Below, one piece after another: positions 31,118-41,001 of a stretch of DNA of 64,000 bases. How positions within the stretch are numbered: the first letter of the stretch is position 1; each line of letters begins with the position of its first letter. Origin of the DNA: Runella sp. SP2 (GTDB lineage Bacteria > Bacteroidota > Bacteroidia > Cytophagales > Spirosomataceae); contig NZ_CP031030.1 of the NCBI RefSeq assembly GCF_003711225.1, positions 3,410,001 through 3,474,000 of the forward strand. Direction: 5' to 3'. A program made the position numbers and the translations under genes. The notes beneath the pieces were generated by a model. The model saw only the letters and a list, made by a program, of their open reading frames with translations, ran no database searches and was not told the DNA's origin.

Positions 31118-32756
31118 GGAATTTAAATGAAGCTGAGTTGTCTGATTTTTCTCCCGACGAAGTCGCATACATAGCATACACATTGCCAATAAATCCACCT
31201 GATACTTTGGTAGATAAGTGCTTACCATCTAAGTTTTCGGCAACGATTTTGTACGTTTTACCGTTTTCAGAAATCTCAAAATCAACTTTATCGGCTTTTG
31301 ACGTTATTTTTAAATTCAATTTGCCATTTCCCACGGGTAGCGCATTTATCAATTCTACTTCTTTTTTGCGATGCACACTTTTGTATAATTCCACTTGTGT
31401 TTTACCATCTTTGATAGATTTTGCCAAAAAGTAAAAATGGCTTTCGTCTTGATAAATCACCAAACCCGCCTTTTCTTTTTCAGTTTTTGGCGTAAAATTC
31501 AACTCTGTTTCAGCTACTGAATACATGTGTTGCTGGCGTTTGGCCACAAAAGATGGATTGCCCAACTCTGAGATCGTTTCAGGCTTGAGTGTAAGCGTTA
31601 AACCATTTTTAGAAGTTTTAAATGAACTACTATCAACTGTTCGCAAGTGCATGAGCGAAAGGTCGAGTCCTTTGTCGAAGGTCATGGTATATGCAAAATT
31701 GCCGTTTTGTGGCAAAGCGCCTTTCTGTTTTACTTCTTTGATGTTAGTCGCATACTTGTACTCAATGGCTTTTTCTCCGTGTTCAATCATCGGCCAATCG
31801 TTTACCCATGTGAGCGGAGCAATGAACATTTCGCGACCTGTGTTGTAGAAATCACCTTCGTAAGGGCGAACAGCCAAGAAAATAGAATACCAATTGCCGT
31901 CAGGGCCTTCAATGAACTGGGCGTGTCCTGCCGAAGTAATCGGGTTGGGGCGGTCGGCGGGTAAGCCTCTTTGGGTCAATACAGGATTGCCTTCAAACGG
32001 CACGTACGGCCCCCAAATATCTTTGCTGCGTAAAGCCACCTGCGAGTGATTCACGGACGTTCCGCCTTCTGCACAATAAAGAATATACCAGTCATTACGT
32101 TTCAAAATGTGTGGGCCTTCAATCCAAACTGGTTTTTTGGTAATATCCACCCCACCGTTTATCAATTGCTTTTTTTCTCCGATAGTTTTTAAGTTTTTGT
32201 AATCAAACTCATACATCTGAACAGTGCGATGACCCGGGTAAAGTGGTTTATTATCAGGAGCATCGCTATTGTAAACGATGTATGCTTTATCGGTAGCTTC
32301 GTCAAAATAAATGGATGGGTCGATGCCCCTGACTTGTGGAAGTTTTACGGGGTTGCTGTACGGTCCCGCTGGGTTGGTGGCAGTCACCACAAAGTTCCCA
32401 TCATGGTCAATATCAGTGCAGGTTACGTAGTATATGCCTTTGTAATACGTAATGGCAGGAGCAAAAAGCCCACGACTCATCCGCTCGCCCATAAAATCCA
32501 TTTGCGACGGACGGCTAATGACGTTGCCGATTTGTTTCCAGTTTTTCAGGTCGCGGCTGTGCATGATGGGCAGCCCCGGAAAGTACGAAAACGTGGAATG
32601 CACACTGTAATAATCAGTCCCGACTTTGACAATACTCGGGTCAGGATAAAAACCCGTTAGAATCGGGTTGTTTAAAGTAACTTTCTGGGCTTGAGCAAGT
32701 GGACTCAATGCCATTACACAAGCAAGGCAAAAGGTGGTGAATGCAGTTTTCAACAT
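31083..32756 (-). CDS. GH43 beta-xylosidase-like with C-terminal concanavalin-like domain
   Basis: 557 residues with a signal peptide (1-23, PLAQA). The GH43 propeller (about 27-330) shows base Asp39 in FYPDPSIV, Asp146 in GIDPSIYFD and acid Glu213 in WIEGPHIL. The C-terminal beta sandwich (about 345-555, FAYTMTFDKGLDLSLMHLRT, AGLVIYQDESHFYFLAK) is the one typical of beta-xylosidases of the XynB kind. The substrate is probably non-reducing xylose or arabinofuranose on xylo-oligosaccharides. The last ten codons and the stop are duplicated downstream together with a hairpin. It is 30 bases after the GH95 gene in the same direction, so the pair is likely one transcript. Confidence 0.92.
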   Translation of the reverse strand: MLKTAFTTFCLACVMALSPLAQAQKVTLNNPILTGFYPDPSIVKVGTDYYSVHSTFSYFPGLPIMHSRDLKNWKQIGNVISRPSQMDFMGERMSRGLFAPAITYYKGIYYVTCTDIDHDGNFVVTATNPAGPYSNPVKLPQVRGIDPSIYFDEATDKAYIVYNSDAPDNKPLYPGHRTVQMYEFDYKNLKTIGEKKQLINGGVDITKKPVWIEGPHILKRNDWYILYCAEGGTSVNHSQVALRSKDIWGPYVPFEGNPVLTQRGLPADRPNPITSAGHAQFIEGPDGNWYSIFLAVRPYEGDFYNTGREMFIAPLTWVNDWPMIEHGEKAIEYKYATNIKEVKQKGALPQNGNFAYTMTFDKGLDLSLMHLRTVDSSSFKTSKNGLTLTLKPETISELGNPSFVAKRQQHMYSVAETELNFTPKTEKEKAGLVIYQDESHFYFLAKSIKDGKTQVELYKSVHRKKEVELINALPVGNGKLNLKITSKADKVDFEISENGKTYKIVAENLDGKHLSTKVSGGFIGNVYAMYATSSGEKSDNSASFKFLKYSGNDPVLK

Positions 32757-32786
32757 GGTTATGATTTAAGTATTCTGTTCGTTAAT

Positions 32787-35258
32787 TTATTGGGCAACAA
32801 AGACATACGATTTTCCTGCCTGCGTTGACACATCGTATAGCACCGTTTCTTTCAACGAAAGAGGCGCGACATTGGCTTTAGCCGAAATGACCGCAGGGGC
32901 GGTTTTCTGAGTGACATAAAACACATTCGGATTCTCGCCCGTTGCAGGCTTCAAACTACCGCCACTGGTAAGTTTGAGGGCATTCGGCGTGCGTACCCTT
33001 AGGTTGCCTCCTAAGGTGGACTTTACGGTCAGTTTGGTCAGTTTGCCGTCTTTCCACTGCATGTCCGTTACCTCAAAACCGCCGATGGCGCGAAGGCCAC
33101 CCACGTTGCCAGCAGGCCACACATCGGGCAGTGCGGGCAGCAGGTGTATGGCTCCGTCGGCACTTTGCATCAGCATTTCGGTAATGCCCGACGTACAGCC
33201 AAAATTGCCGTCAATCTGGAACGGTGGGTGTGCGTCAAACAGGTTGTTGTACGTTCCGCCGCCTTCCTTGATGACACCAAGGGGTGTTAACTGATTCTGA
33301 ATCAACGCATAGGCATGGTTGCCGTCCTGCAACTTGGCCCACCAGTTTACTTTCCAGCCCATGCTCCAGCCCGTCGAAACGTCGCCACGGTGAATGAGGG
33401 TAGTCCGCGACGCATTGAATAATTCGGGGGTGCGGTAAGGGGAAATCTGGTTGGAAGGGAACAAACCGTAGAGGTGCGACACGTGGCGGTGGTGGTCGTT
33501 GGGGTCGTCCACGTCGTCGAGCCATTCCTGCAACTGACCGTATTGGCCCACGTGCATTGGTGCCAGTTTATTTCGTAACTGCTTGAGCGTATCGGCAAAT
33601 GCAGCGTCTTTTTTCAGAATTTCCGTTGCCCGAATCACCGTACTGAAGGCATCGAACACAATCTGGTTGTCCATCGTCGTACCCGCGTCCAGCGACGAAC
33701 CGTCGTGGGCTTGCGGGGCGTTTTCGGGGGAGCTTCCAGGGTTGATTACCAGCCATTTGTATTTGGGATGTTCAATCAGAAAATCGGCGTAGAAAAGGGC
33801 AGCGCCTTTCAGAATGGGATAAATTTTTGTCAGATACGCTTTGTCGCCGCTATACAGATAATGCTCCCACAAGTGTTGGGCCGTCCAGCCTCCGCCACCG
33901 AGCCACATGCCCCAGAAAGCGCCGTCGATGGCCCCCGTTGCCCGCCAGATGTCGGTATTGTGGTGCGCCATCCAGCCACGGGTGTGGTACATTTCGCGCG
34001 CCGTTTGCTGGCCTGTTTCCGACAACTCCGTTACCATTTTCAAAAACGGTTCGTGCAGCTCCGACAGGTTGGTTTTTTCGGCAGGCCAGTAATTCATCTG
34101 GGCATTGATGTTGATGGTGTATTTGCTGTCCCACGGTGGTTTCATACGGTGGTTCCAGATGCCCTGTAAGTTGGCAGGCTGCCCCGATTCCAGTTTATTG
34201 CTCGGCTGCGAAGACGAAATCAATAAGTAACGACCATACTGGTAATAAATCGTAACCAACTGAGGGTCATTGACCGAGCGGAAGTTTTTAAGCCGTTCAT
34301 CGGTCGGGAGTTTGGCAGCGTCGGTAGTACCAAGATCCAGTTTGACCCGATTAAAATAGCGTTGGTAAGCGGCAACGTGTTGCGCCAGCAGGGCCGCGTA
34401 TGGTTTAGGAAATGCCTTATTCAGGTAGTCGTAAGCGCGGGCTTTTTCATCACCCGAAACATCTTTATAGTTGACGAAATTGGTGGCAATCGAAATATAA
34501 ATAGTAGCCGAAGTCGCTCCTTGTACGGTAAGGCTGGTATCGTTGGCGGCGACCGTACCACCGTTGGTTTTGATTTTCGCAATACCCATGTACTTCACCA
34601 TGCTTTTCACACCCTCGTGGTCGGAGGTAGTGCCTGAGATTGTAAGTTCGTTGGCATTGGCGCTGATGACAGGTTTTGCCTGAGGAGTCGTATAGGAAGC
34701 GCGGAACGAAAGCGCATTAGGTTTGCTTGCCGTAAGCTGGACTACCAACACGCGTTCGGGCAACGACGCAAACAGTTCGCGGGTGTAGGTAACCCCGTTG
34801 ACGGTATAGCTCGTTTTTGCCACGGCCCGCTCAATGTCGAGGTCACGGTAATAATCGGTGTAATTATCGTGGCCGTCAAACGTCAGCTGCAAACTCCCGA
34901 CGGGCTGAAACATTTGCCCGTGTGATTTTTTGGTAATAATGGTTTTATTAGCCAGTTTCTCGGCCTCTTTTTGTTTTCCGTCAAAAATCAGCTGGCGAAT
35001 TTGGGGTAACGACGCCCACGCGTCGAGGTTATCGTTGCGGTTGGGACTACCCGACCAAACGGTGTGTTCATTCAGCTGAATCGTTTCTTTGCCAACATTG
35101 CCATAGACCATGCCGCCCAACCGCCCGTTTCCAATCGGCAGGGCATTTTCCCAGACGGCCCCCGCAGGTTTGTTGTACCAGAGTTTGAGGTTTTGGGATG
35201 GTTGGGCAAAACCCAATGATGATACAACCAATAAGAAAAATAACAGTAACTGTTTCAT
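32787..35258 (-). CDS. GH95 alpha-L-fucosidase/alpha-L-galactosidase
   Basis: 823 residues with a signal peptide (1-18, SSLGFA). The N-terminal domain opens with [20 protein letters not shown] and [12 protein letters not shown], both GH95 hallmarks. The helical barrel has [13 protein letters not shown] (about 374-386), whose paired Asn residues activate water in this inverting family, then [10 protein letters not shown] (about 490) with the region of the acid Glu, and [18 protein letters not shown] and [18 protein letters not shown]95 removes alpha-1,2-L-fucose from xyloglucan, and some members remove L-galactose from glucuronoarabinoxylan; which one applies cannot be told here. A 21-bp inverted repeat lies 27 bases upstream of the start. 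The gene is the first after the susD terminator and probably begins the long enzyme transcript. Confidence 0.94.
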   Translation of the reverse strand: MKQLLLFFLLVVSSLGFAQPSQNLKLWYNKPAGAVWENALPIGNGRLGGMVYGNVGKETIQLNEHTVWSGSPNRNDNLDAWASLPQIRQLIFDGKQKEAEKLANKTIITKKSHGQMFQPVGSLQLTFDGHDNYTDYYRDLDIERAVAKTSYTVNGVTYTRELFASLPERVLVVQLTASKPNALSFRASYTTPQAKPVISANANELTISGTTSDHEGVKSMVKYMGIAKIKTNGGTVAANDTSLTVQGATSATIYISIATNFVNYKDVSGDEKARAYDYLNKAFPKPYAALLAQHVAAYQRYFNRVKLDLGTTDAAKLPTDERLKNFRSVNDPQLVTIYYQYGRYLLISSSQPSNKLESGQPANLQGIWNHRMKPPWDSKYTININAQMNYWPAEKTNLSELHEPFLKMVTELSETGQQTAREMYHTRGWMAHHNTDIWRATGAIDGAFWGMWLGGGGWTAQHLWEHYLYSGDKAYLTKIYPILKGAALFYADFLIEHPKYKWLVINPGSSPENAPQAHDGSSLDAGTTMDNQIVFDAFSTVIRATEILKKDAAFADTLKQLRNKLAPMHVGQYGQLQEWLDDVDDPNDHHRHVSHLYGLFPSNQISPYRTPELFNASRTTLIHRGDVSTGWSMGWKVNWWAKLQDGNHAYALIQNQLTPLGVIKEGGGTYNNLFDAHPPFQIDGNFGCTSGITEMLMQSADGAIHLLPALPDVWPAGNVGGLRAIGGFEVTDMQWKDGKLTKLTVKSTLGGNLRVRTPNALKLTSGGSLKPATGENPNVFYVTQKTAPAVISAKANVAPLSLKETVLYDVSTQAGKSYVFVAQ

Positions 35259-35284
35259 TAATAATACGTTTACAAGACAAAAGG

Positions 35285-35305
35285 AATGTGTAAATATGAC
35301 ACATT
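35285..35305. promoter_or_regulatory. 21-bp inverted repeat AATGTGT-N7-ACACATT upstream of GH95
   Basis: Perfect 7-bp arms at 35285-35291 and 35299-35305, 27 bases upstream of the GH95 start. The same arms and spacing recur at 40861-40881 ahead of susC, and the match extends outward as GACACATTTA. On the minus strand a TTTTTTG lies about 17 bases before a TATTTACA inside the repeat, resembling a Bacteroidota promoter, so a repressor could compete with RNA polymerase (inference). Confidence 0.5.
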
Positions 35306-35434
35306 TATGGTTACAAAAAAGATAGTGCTGTTCCCACTACCGATTTTATTTATTCAGAAAGAGATAACTGATTTAGCAAAGATAAAAAGTTATATTTATT
35401 TCATAAAATATACAAATACAATAATTGAAAGATT

Positions 35435-35470
35435 AAAAAAAGATGTAAGTGGCAAATGCCACTTACATCT
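35435..35470 (-). terminator. Strong intrinsic terminator after susD
   Basis: Perfect 14-bp stem AGATGTAAGTGGCA / TGCCACTTACATCT (35441-35454 and 35457-35470) with a 2-base loop. On the minus strand the stem is followed by seven T residues (complement of 35435-35441). It lies 43 bases after the susD stop and separates the susCD unit from the enzyme block. The rest of the 35259-35513 gap is AT-rich. Confidence 0.9.
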
Positions 35471-35513
35471 CTAACGCTCTCTTTATCTATCTTTTAATTT
35501 GCTAACTACTACT

Positions 35514-37325
35514 CTAATAGCCAGGATTTTGCGGAAACGCTGGCCCTTCCACAGTACGATCTATTTGCGATTGAGGTATTGGCCGTAACACATGAAAATC
35601 TTTCACATACGGCCCTGTCTCCTTGTTCCAAGCTTGTAAGCGGCGTACCAAAGACTTGGTACGAACCAAATCCTGAAATCTCATCCATTCGCCAAACAAC
35701 TCTCGGCTTCTTTCGTCCAAGATAAAGTCAACCGTTACATCATCGGCCGTAATCGTCATGGCAGTTGCTGCCGCAGCATTTTGCGCCGCAGTGTTTGTCT
35801 TACGATATGCAGCTCTCTGGCGAACCACATTGAGAAGTTCCGCGGCTTTGGCTTTGTTACCCGACATCAAATACGCCTCAGCGCCAATCAGATACACTTC
35901 AGAAAAACGAGTAATCACTACTGGCCGCGTCGAAGGGTCGTTGAAGTTACTGCCACGGCTTGGATCCATGTGTTTTTTAATGGCAGGATATAAATCAGCT
36001 TTCCATAAGCTTGGTGGCGCAATAATTCCTTTGAAAGGGCGCGTTCCGTTAAACTGAGGAGCACCTACCACCTCGTAATCAGTAATCCAAACGGCCGTAT
36101 CTACCCCCATTTGCATTGTATAACCAATACCGCGTCTGTTGTTTGCGGCCGTTGGCGTGTTAGTCACAGTCGTGTTGGAAATATATACGGTGTAAAACGT
36201 ATTGGCAAAACGTGAGTCAATGTCTCTTTTAACAAACGCTTGGTCAAGGAAATAATTTTTTCCTGCATTTTCTCCCGACGTCTGCTTAACGCTGTTGGGA
36301 CGAAGACGCTGGTAAGGACGGCCATAGTAAGAATCGCGAATCATGGTTGAAGTACCAGAATTGACCAGCACACCAGACGCGTTCACAAAAGAGTTGATAC
36401 CGCTGTTGTTTGGATAATTCCAGTTGGTAAACCAAGGAGTCAAATTATTGGCAAACCCACCACTTTCACCCGCACCCAATCGATAATAACCAAACTTGGC
36501 ATCATTTGAGTGATCGCTTACAAAAAGTGTTTCTTTGCCATAATCGTTGGCAGGAACAAACGCATCCCCAAAATCTTGCCACAATTCTAAGCCATATGTG
36601 GCTTTATTGACAATCAAATCATTCGAGATTTTAGCAGCTTCTGCATAATCGGCTTGCGAGTTTGTCAACCAACCACGTGTCAAATATGCCTTTGCCAAGA
36701 AAAACAAGGCCGCAGGTTTAGTCGCCGCCTTTCCTAAAAACGGAGCGGTTGGTTTGTCAGGCAAATTGGCCGCAGCCTCCGTAAAGTCCTGAATAATCAA
36801 TTTATAAACCTCAGACGCTGGGTCTCTTTTGGCACTTTGCGAAGGCAATGTAATAAATTCGGTATGCAACGGCACATCTCCCCACGTTTGTACCAAATAG
36901 AAATACCAAAACGCTCTCAAAAACTTAGCTTGAGCTAAATATTGTTTTTTGGTGGCTTCTGGCAAATCAATACTCTGGCCATATTTCAATACTCCATTTA
37001 TTGTATTGATAGACGTAAAAGCAGCCGCCCATGCAGAACCAAAATTGGTACTGTTAAGCCCATTTAAAGTGTGTACTGCACCACCACCGCTACTAGCTCC
37101 TTGGATAAATTCGTCGGTACCTGCTTGCATTTCAGAAGAAAAGCCTTCAGTTCCCCACTGACCACGGATTTCATTATAGACCCCCGCAATTCCTCCCAAT
37201 ACCCCCGAAGGACTATTGAAGAAAGAAGGAACAATCTGCGACTGAGGATGCTCTTCCAGTATCTTTCCGCAACTTAGACAGAAAAGTAACGTGAAGGCAA
37301 TGAGTAAACTATGTATCTTTTTCAT
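35514..37325 (-). CDS. susD: SusD/RagB-family outer-membrane glycan-binding lipoprotein
   Basis: 603 residues. The lipoprotein signal MKKIHSLLIAFTLLFCLSC puts the acylated Cys at residue 19. The fold is made of helical TPR-like repeats: the SusD N-terminal domain about 25-210 (AKFLRAFWYFYLVQTWGDVPL is the classic signature) and the RagB/SusD C-terminal part about 280-603 (ITRFSEVYLIGAEAYLMSGN, ERSRELFGEWMRFQDLVR). SusD proteins cap the SusC channel and capture oligosaccharides at the cell surface. The start is six bases past the susC stop, the usual translationally linked order. No SusE/F-like surface binding protein follows; a terminator does. Confidence 0.96.
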   Translation of the reverse strand: MKKIHSLLIAFTLLFCLSCGKILEEHPQSQIVPSFFNSPSGVLGGIAGVYNEIRGQWGTEGFSSEMQAGTDEFIQGASSGGGAVHTLNGLNSTNFGSAWAAAFTSINTINGVLKYGQSIDLPEATKKQYLAQAKFLRAFWYFYLVQTWGDVPLHTEFITLPSQSAKRDPASEVYKLIIQDFTEAAANLPDKPTAPFLGKAATKPAALFFLAKAYLTRGWLTNSQADYAEAAKISNDLIVNKATYGLELWQDFGDAFVPANDYGKETLFVSDHSNDAKFGYYRLGAGESGGFANNLTPWFTNWNYPNNSGINSFVNASGVLVNSGTSTMIRDSYYGRPYQRLRPNSVKQTSGENAGKNYFLDQAFVKRDIDSRFANTFYTVYISNTTVTNTPTAANNRRGIGYTMQMGVDTAVWITDYEVVGAPQFNGTRPFKGIIAPPSLWKADLYPAIKKHMDPSRGSNFNDPSTRPVVITRFSEVYLIGAEAYLMSGNKAKAAELLNVVRQRAAYRKTNTAAQNAAAATAMTITADDVTVDFILDERSRELFGEWMRFQDLVRTKSLVRRLQAWNKETGPYVKDFHVLRPIPQSQIDRTVEGPAFPQNPGY

Positions 37326-37331
37326 CTTGAA

Positions 37332-40300
37332 TTAAAATTTAAGATTCAAACCTAAGGTGTATTGACGCACTGGAGGGTTGTTGAGGTTGACCGTCACAAA
37401 ACGGTTAAAGTTACCTCCTTGAATGGTATTACCGTAGCCGTTTCCTTCTGGGTCAACCGCCAATTTGGCTTTCACCAATGGCGAATAAATGATGAAAGGG
37501 TTCGTAGCGTTTAGATAAATGCGGGCAGAAGACACCCCCAATCTGGTGAGGGTTTTTCCACTAACCGTATAACCTAAGTTGATACTTCTCATTTTAATGA
37601 ATGAACCGTCTTGGTACGAAGTCGTAGAAGTAAAGTTACGCACACCACCGCCTGCATCTGGACGTGGGAAGGCATTGGTTGGATTTTCTGGTGTCCAGTA
37701 ATCCATCACCAATTGGTTGGAACGTCCTTGATTTAGGAAGCCAAAACCAGAACCTCCACCCGACGTACCCGACAAGTAAGGCACAACTACTTTCATACCC
37801 ATCCGTGCGAAAGTAACAATAGATAAGTCAAAGCCTTTGTAGTTGAATCTGTTGGTCAGACCTCCCTCCCATTTGGGCTGGAAATTACCGATAATTTTAC
37901 GGTCGTTGGCATCAATTATTCCGTTGTTATCGACGTCTTCAACTCGGATTTCACCAGGCAACTGGACGGGCGATGTTTGTTTTCTCAACGTTCCATTGTC
38001 CAAATCCGCTTGTTGCCAAATACCGATTTTGTTGTTATCATAAATAACCGTGAGCGGGTGCCCTACAAACCAGAAGTTACCTTTATTATCTAGCTCGGTA
38101 GGAGTAGTAAGCTGGGTGATTTTTTCACGGTTTAAGAAATAGGTAACATCCGCACTCCAATTGAAACCACCTTTGTTTCGGAATATATCAAACGTCAATG
38201 ATGCCTCAAGCCCTTTACCTTCGGTTCTTCCCAGGTTTTTCAGGGTCGAACCTGCACCGTTACTTTGAGGTAAATTTACCGAAAGCAAAATGTCTTTTGT
38301 CTTTTGATAATACACATCAAACGAACCCGTGATGCGGTTGTTAAATAATCCAATTTCTAACCCAATATCAGATTGAGAGGTGGACTGCCAACCCAAATCA
38401 CTTGCGGGAAGACTCGTAACAGTATAAGCAAGTGCCTGACCCGCAGTCGTTGTTCCGAAGTTGTAATAACCCGTTGAAAGTGCCCCTAAGGTAGCATAAG
38501 CACCTACGTTGCGGTTACCCGAAATACCCCAACCACCTCTCAATTTCAAATTAGAGAAAACAGCAAGGTCTTTCATAAATGGCTCATCAATGATATTCCA
38601 ACTCAAACCAATGGCGGGGTAGTTAAAATACTGATTGCCTGGCGATAGTGTAGAAGAACCATCGCGGCGGAAAGTCGCCGTCAGCGTATATCTGTCATTG
38701 AAGGTATAGTTTAACCGAGCCATGTACGACAATAACCCCGTTTCGGCATAACTTCCACTACCCGTTGGCTGTCCAGAAGCCAATGAGAAGTTGGCCGTTT
38801 TGATATAATCAGCAGGAACACCTCTTACGTTGAAACTACTTCCAATGTTGTGATTTTTGGTAATTTCATAAAGGGCAGTCAATCCAATTTTGTGCTTTTG
38901 GGCAAACGTTTTGTCATAATACAGCAAGTGCTGCATGTTGATGTCCCAATACTCCGTATTTCTAATATCCGCGTTTGATACACTTTGATCAACCCCTGTA
39001 TTTACAAAAGTATTTGGGGGGCCATAGCCATTAAAATGCACTTGGCTAAAATTCAAACCTGCATTGAAACGGTACTTGAGACCATCTAAAATATTTACTT
39101 CGGCATATAAGCTATTGAAAGTACGGATAGAGCGTTCGTTTGACAGGATGTCATTCCCGCGCGAAATCAACGTCAACGGACTCACGGCTTGGGCTTCAAT
39201 GGTTCCTTTTTTAGGATTCAAATTGACCGTTCCGTCTTCATTATAAGGTCTAACCAACGGCGAAAGGCGCACCAGTTCCGTCGGAACGCCACCACCCGCA
39301 GGGTCGTTTCGGTACGTGAGAGTATTGATGGTATTTAACCCAATTTTTACGCGTTTGCCAATTTTTTGGTCAATGGTAGCGCGGATATTCATCCGTTGAA
39401 AATCTTGGTTGGGCATGATACCCGTTTCGTTGAAATACCCGATTCCCAAACCATATTGCGTGTTTTCGACCCCACCTTGCAGGCCAAGTTGGTGGCTGGT
39501 GTTAAAACCAGATTTGTACAACAAATCCTGCCAATCAGTCGAAACGCCTGCGGCGAGGTTCGCTCTTTCCTCCTCTGTGAGTGGATAAGCGGTTGTTCCT
39601 GCGCCTTGGGTGTTCAAAGCCGCCGATTGCTCTTTGAATCTAGCATACTGCTCGCCGTTCATGACGTTGTATTTTCCCATGATGCTGGTCACGCCATGAT
39701 ACCCGTCGTAAGTCAGTACAGGCTTGCCCGTTTTTCCTCTTTTAGTCGTAATCAAAATAACCCCTCCCGCTCCTCTCGAACCAAAAATGGCTGTAGCGGA
39801 GGCATCTTTTAAGATTTCTAGGTTGGCAATATCATCGGGGTTAATGTCATTGAGTCCACCAAATGGAATACCATCCACCACCACAAGTGGGCCATCAAGA
39901 CCATCGCCATTACCCGTCGTAATTGAGCGATTTCCACGAATACGAATCGTGGCTTGGCTACCTGGTGTCGAACCATTGCTTACAATAGAAACCCCTGCAG
40001 CACGGCCTTTGAGTTGATTCAAAAGGTTGGGAGCAGGTACCTCTTTCAAAGTTGCTTCGTTTACTGACACCACCGAACCTGTAATATCTCTTTTGCGTTG
40101 CGTACCGTAGCCTACTACCACCACTTCATTGAGGGTCTTATTATCTGCTTCTAACCGAATATTGACAATTTTTTGTGCCCCAAGTGTTACTTCTTTGCTA
40201 ACGTACCCAACGTACGAAAAAACCAACACAACGCCGTTGGCATCAGAAAGTGACAGTTTATAATCACCGTTGGCATCGGTACTGGTTCCTTTCACTGTCC

Positions 40301-40796
40301 CTTTTACCTGAATACTTACGCCTGGTAATCCTTGACCATCGTCTCCTGTGACACGTCCCGCAATGTCAATGAGTTTTATGTCGGAAACGTTTGCTGCTTC
40401 AGAAGGTTTTTCTTGCGAGGGGGTGGACGGTGCAGGCAGCCGTTTGATTACAATTTGTTGTCCTACTACTTCGTAAGTAAGGTTGAGCGGGGTCAAAATG
40501 TGCTCTAATACGCCAAAAAGTTCTTCATTATTGGCTTGATAAGTGATTTTACGCTTCGATTGTACCACTTCGCGACTAAACAGAAATTGCACTTTTGCTA
40601 GTTTCTCAATGCGTTTGATAATCACTTCAGCATCTTGATTCTGGGCCGAAAAACTAATGCGGCGGTTCAAAAACTCTTGCGCTTTGCTATCGTGGGCAAA
40701 ACTTATTTTGAAAAATAAGAGCACAAGCAAGAACTGAAGACCTGAAATTTTCATAATCTTAATCCAAACGTTGTGTTTAAATAAATGGGAATCCAT
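37332..40796 (-). CDS. susC: SusC/RagA TonB-dependent transporter with N-terminal STN signalling domain
   Basis: 1,154 residues from the ATG at 40796. The frame opens at 40841; 40796 is preferred because MDSHLFKHNVWIKIMKISGLQFLLVLLFFKISFA gives the long signal peptide common in this subgroup. Order: STN/secretin-like domain (about 45-115, DAEVIIKRIEKLAKVQFLFS), carboxypeptidase-regulatory-like beta sandwich (about 140-225), plug with GYGTQRKRDITGSVVSV and IRGNRS (about 228-345), then the 22-strand barrel to the aromatic C-terminus GLNLKF. It imports oligosaccharides across the outer membrane with TonB energy. The STN domain typically signals substrate binding to a FecR-like anti-sigma factor, and fecR and an ECF sigma gene lie directly upstream. 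Confidence 0.96.
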   Translation of the reverse strand: MDSHLFKHNVWIKIMKISGLQFLLVLLFFKISFAHDSKAQEFLNRRISFSAQNQDAEVIIKRIEKLAKVQFLFSREVVQSKRKITYQANNEELFGVLEHILTPLNLTYEVVGQQIVIKRLPAPSTPSQEKPSEAANVSDIKLIDIAGRVTGDDGQGLPGVSIQVKGTVKGTSTDANGDYKLSLSDANGVVLVFSYVGYVSKEVTLGAQKIVNIRLEADNKTLNEVVVVGYGTQRKRDITGSVVSVNEATLKEVPAPNLLNQLKGRAAGVSIVSNGSTPGSQATIRIRGNRSITTGNGDGLDGPLVVVDGIPFGGLNDINPDDIANLEILKDASATAIFGSRGAGGVILITTKRGKTGKPVLTYDGYHGVTSIMGKYNVMNGEQYARFKEQSAALNTQGAGTTAYPLTEEERANLAAGVSTDWQDLLYKSGFNTSHQLGLQGGVENTQYGLGIGYFNETGIMPNQDFQRMNIRATIDQKIGKRVKIGLNTINTLTYRNDPAGGGVPTELVRLSPLVRPYNEDGTVNLNPKKGTIEAQAVSPLTLISRGNDILSNERSIRTFNSLYAEVNILDGLKYRFNAGLNFSQVHFNGYGPPNTFVNTGVDQSVSNADIRNTEYWDINMQHLLYYDKTFAQKHKIGLTALYEITKNHNIGSSFNVRGVPADYIKTANFSLASGQPTGSGSYAETGLLSYMARLNYTFNDRYTLTATFRRDGSSTLSPGNQYFNYPAIGLSWNIIDEPFMKDLAVFSNLKLRGGWGISGNRNVGAYATLGALSTGYYNFGTTTAGQALAYTVTSLPASDLGWQSTSQSDIGLEIGLFNNRITGSFDVYYQKTKDILLSVNLPQSNGAGSTLKNLGRTEGKGLEASLTFDIFRNKGGFNWSADVTYFLNREKITQLTTPTELDNKGNFWFVGHPLTVIYDNNKIGIWQQADLDNGTLRKQTSPVQLPGEIRVEDVDNNGIIDANDRKIIGNFQPKWEGGLTNRFNYKGFDLSIVTFARMGMKVVVPYLSGTSGGGSGFGFLNQGRSNQLVMDYWTPENPTNAFPRPDAGGGVRNFTSTTSYQDGSFIKMRSINLGYTVSGKTLTRLGVSSARIYLNATNPFIIYSPLVKAKLAVDPEGNGYGNTIQGGNFNRFVTVNLNNPPVRQYTLGLNLKF

Positions 40797-40860
40797 ACAT
40801 TTGTTCGTTTTGTTGTTTTTTGGTAGAAATGACAAAAACAATTGCTCGCCTTAACGGCTA

Positions 40861-40881
40861 AATGTGTCTGGTAAACACATT
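40861..40881. promoter_or_regulatory. 21-bp inverted repeat AATGTGT-N7-ACACATT upstream of susC
   Basis: Arms 40861-40867 and 40875-40881, 65 bases before the chosen susC start. Identical arms and spacing to 35285-35305, and on the minus strand the site also continues as GACACATTTA. It is a candidate operator of a regulator shared by susC and GH95. Confidence 0.5.
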
Positions 40882-40894
40882 TCAGAGTAGTACT

Positions 40895-40921
40895 AGCGAT
40901 AGTGTTGGGAGCACTATCGCT
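40895..40921. terminator. 10-bp stem hairpin between fecR and susC
   Basis: AGCGATAGTG (40895-40904) and CACTATCGCT (40912-40921) pair perfectly around a 7-base loop. It lies about 80 bases after the fecR stop. There is a T-rich run only on the plus side, so it is a weak terminator for minus-strand transcription, or a repeat. Confidence 0.4.
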
Positions 40922-41001
40922 TTTCTTTTTTGGGGAAAGGAAAGAGATAGAATCTAACTCATATTTTTTAATAGATAGGTTAAAGAATGAATGAACAATA
41001 A

